Part shown: positions 63,492 to 64,000 of the stretch, piece by piece
Layout: every line of letters starts with the position of its first letter
Position numbering within the stretch: the stretch's first letter is position 1
Assembly (NCBI GenBank): GCA_041319085.1
Contig: CP101033.1
Span: 2,382,501 to 2,446,500, forward strand
Reading direction: 5' to 3'
Origin: Aeromonas veronii
GTDB lineage: Bacteria > Pseudomonadota > Gammaproteobacteria > Enterobacterales > Aeromonadaceae
DNA: 64,000 nt
Program-made: the position numbers and the translations under genes
The notes under the pieces: generated by a model
Told to the model about the DNA's origin: nothing
The model's database searches: none
The model's input: only the letters and a program-made list of their open reading frames with translations

Positions 63492-64000
63492 TTAGCAACC
63501 ATTTTTGCAAGTGTCAGCGGGGTTTTGCCCCAGTATCCGAACCAGTAACGCCCGGGGTTCACGTACCACATCAGTGCCGACTGCAAGCACCTTACCGTCC
63601 ATACTTGCTGTATATTCGGCCACTACATCCCCAAAAGCATTACGCTGCACAGCAACCTTCTGGCCCTTCTTCACATCGTCACCCAACTTGACGAGAACGT
63701 CTGCAAAGCCACCAGTCGTTGCCCGAATCGAGCTCATTTCATTACCTATGTATGTCTTGTGGCTCTCGGCGGTGGCCCCAAGCTTTCCGTCTATCACCTT
63801 GTAGTGGCTCAATACGTTTAGAGCCCCCTGCAAGCCTCGATCGATCATATCCTGCTGATACACCCGTGGCTCGCCTACTTCTGCGGTTATAGCCGGAATG
63901 CCATTCTCAACAAACGTAGTTTCCATCGACCCTGCTTCACCGGGATCCTTTTTGATTTGGTCGGCAGGGAACAGCTCCGCAATGGTCTTCACATCCGCAT
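63492..64000 (-). CDS. Succinylglutamate desuccinylase/aspartoacylase family protein (partial, N-terminus beyond the right edge)
   Basis: C-terminal ~169 residues of a zinc-dependent deacylase. TTFVENGIPAITAEVGEPRV contains the catalytic-type glutamate region (ITAEVG) common to AstE/aspartoacylase relatives; the tail has a lipoyl-like beta barrel (LGDDVKKGQKVAVQRNAFGD). The zinc-binding part would lie outside the window. The frame is open to the edge. Substrate cannot be told. Confidence 0.75.
   Translation of the reverse strand, partial: ADVKTIAELFPADQIKKDPGEAGSMETTFVENGIPAITAEVGEPRVYQQDMIDRGLQGALNVLSHYKVIDGKLGATAESHKTYIGNEMSSIRATTGGFADVLVKLGDDVKKGQKVAVQRNAFGDVVAEYTASMDGKVLAVGTDVVREPRALLVRILGQNPADTCKNGC

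Overview
The window is about 64 kb of GC-rich (roughly 58-60% by eye) gammaproteobacterial chromosome. The gene order cbb3 oxidase - fixH/fixI/ccoS - fnr - uspE - ttcA, together with selD-selU, fadI-fadJ, tandem fadL-type porins, hrpA and a LiuR-type regulator beside a thiolase, points to Aeromonas or a close relative; this is inferred from content, not from a database search.

Layout. 1-3.7 kb: prc (cut by the left edge), proQ, an msrC-type GAF protein and a small membrane-anchored protein, all on the minus strand. 3.9-14.2 kb: a respiratory block on the plus strand, ccoN-ccoO-ccoQ-ccoP, fixH, fixI, ccoS, a TauE/SafE-like protein, fnr with an exact FNR box in front, uspE and ttcA. 14.3-19.4 kb: two minus-strand genes of unknown function, then a scar: the first ~26 codons of an ABC ATPase resembling potA, a 575-base hairpin-rich stretch, a secreted protein built from two families of near-identical repeats, and a decayed IS4-family transposase. 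19.4-31.2 kb: acylphosphatase, chemotaxis receptor, rlmI, GNAT, selD-selU, a small AT-rich membrane protein, gloC, an orphan JetD-like Toprim protein, an alpha/beta hydrolase, a 35-residue lysine-rich protein, mltA and a DUF1289 protein. 31.2-38.3 kb: pit phosphate transporter, a methyltransferase, and the fadI-fadJ operon with a FadR-like operator. 38.3-46.1 kb: a MoxR/DUF58/DUF4381/VWA/VWA-TPR/BatD operon followed by an ECF sigma factor and a DUF3379 protein. 46.4-49.3 kb: two fadL paralogues, each with a FadR-like site. 49.3-50.7 kb: a solo TnpB element. 50.8-60 kb: EAL-HDOD protein, thiolase with divergent LiuR-type regulator, rplY, a LysM protein, hrpA and a CBS protein. 60.1-64 kb: a low-GC divergent reductase/LysR pair, an intact IS4-family element, and the end of a deacylase gene cut by the right edge.

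The genes form several linked programmes: microaerobic respiration and its oxygen sensor FNR; selenophosphate production and tRNA selenation (selD-selU); and fatty acid/acyl-CoA use (fadIJ, two fadL genes, a thiolase with LiuR), tied together by three predicted FadR sites and one predicted LiuR site.

Most unusual points: the repeat protein inserted where a potA-like gene breaks off, with a long paired structure upstream; the orphan JetD-like protein; a TnpB gene with end hairpins but no TnpA; two genes broken by what look like one-base losses in C5 runs (either real or a sequencing artefact); and terminator hairpins that enclose the -10 box of the next gene.
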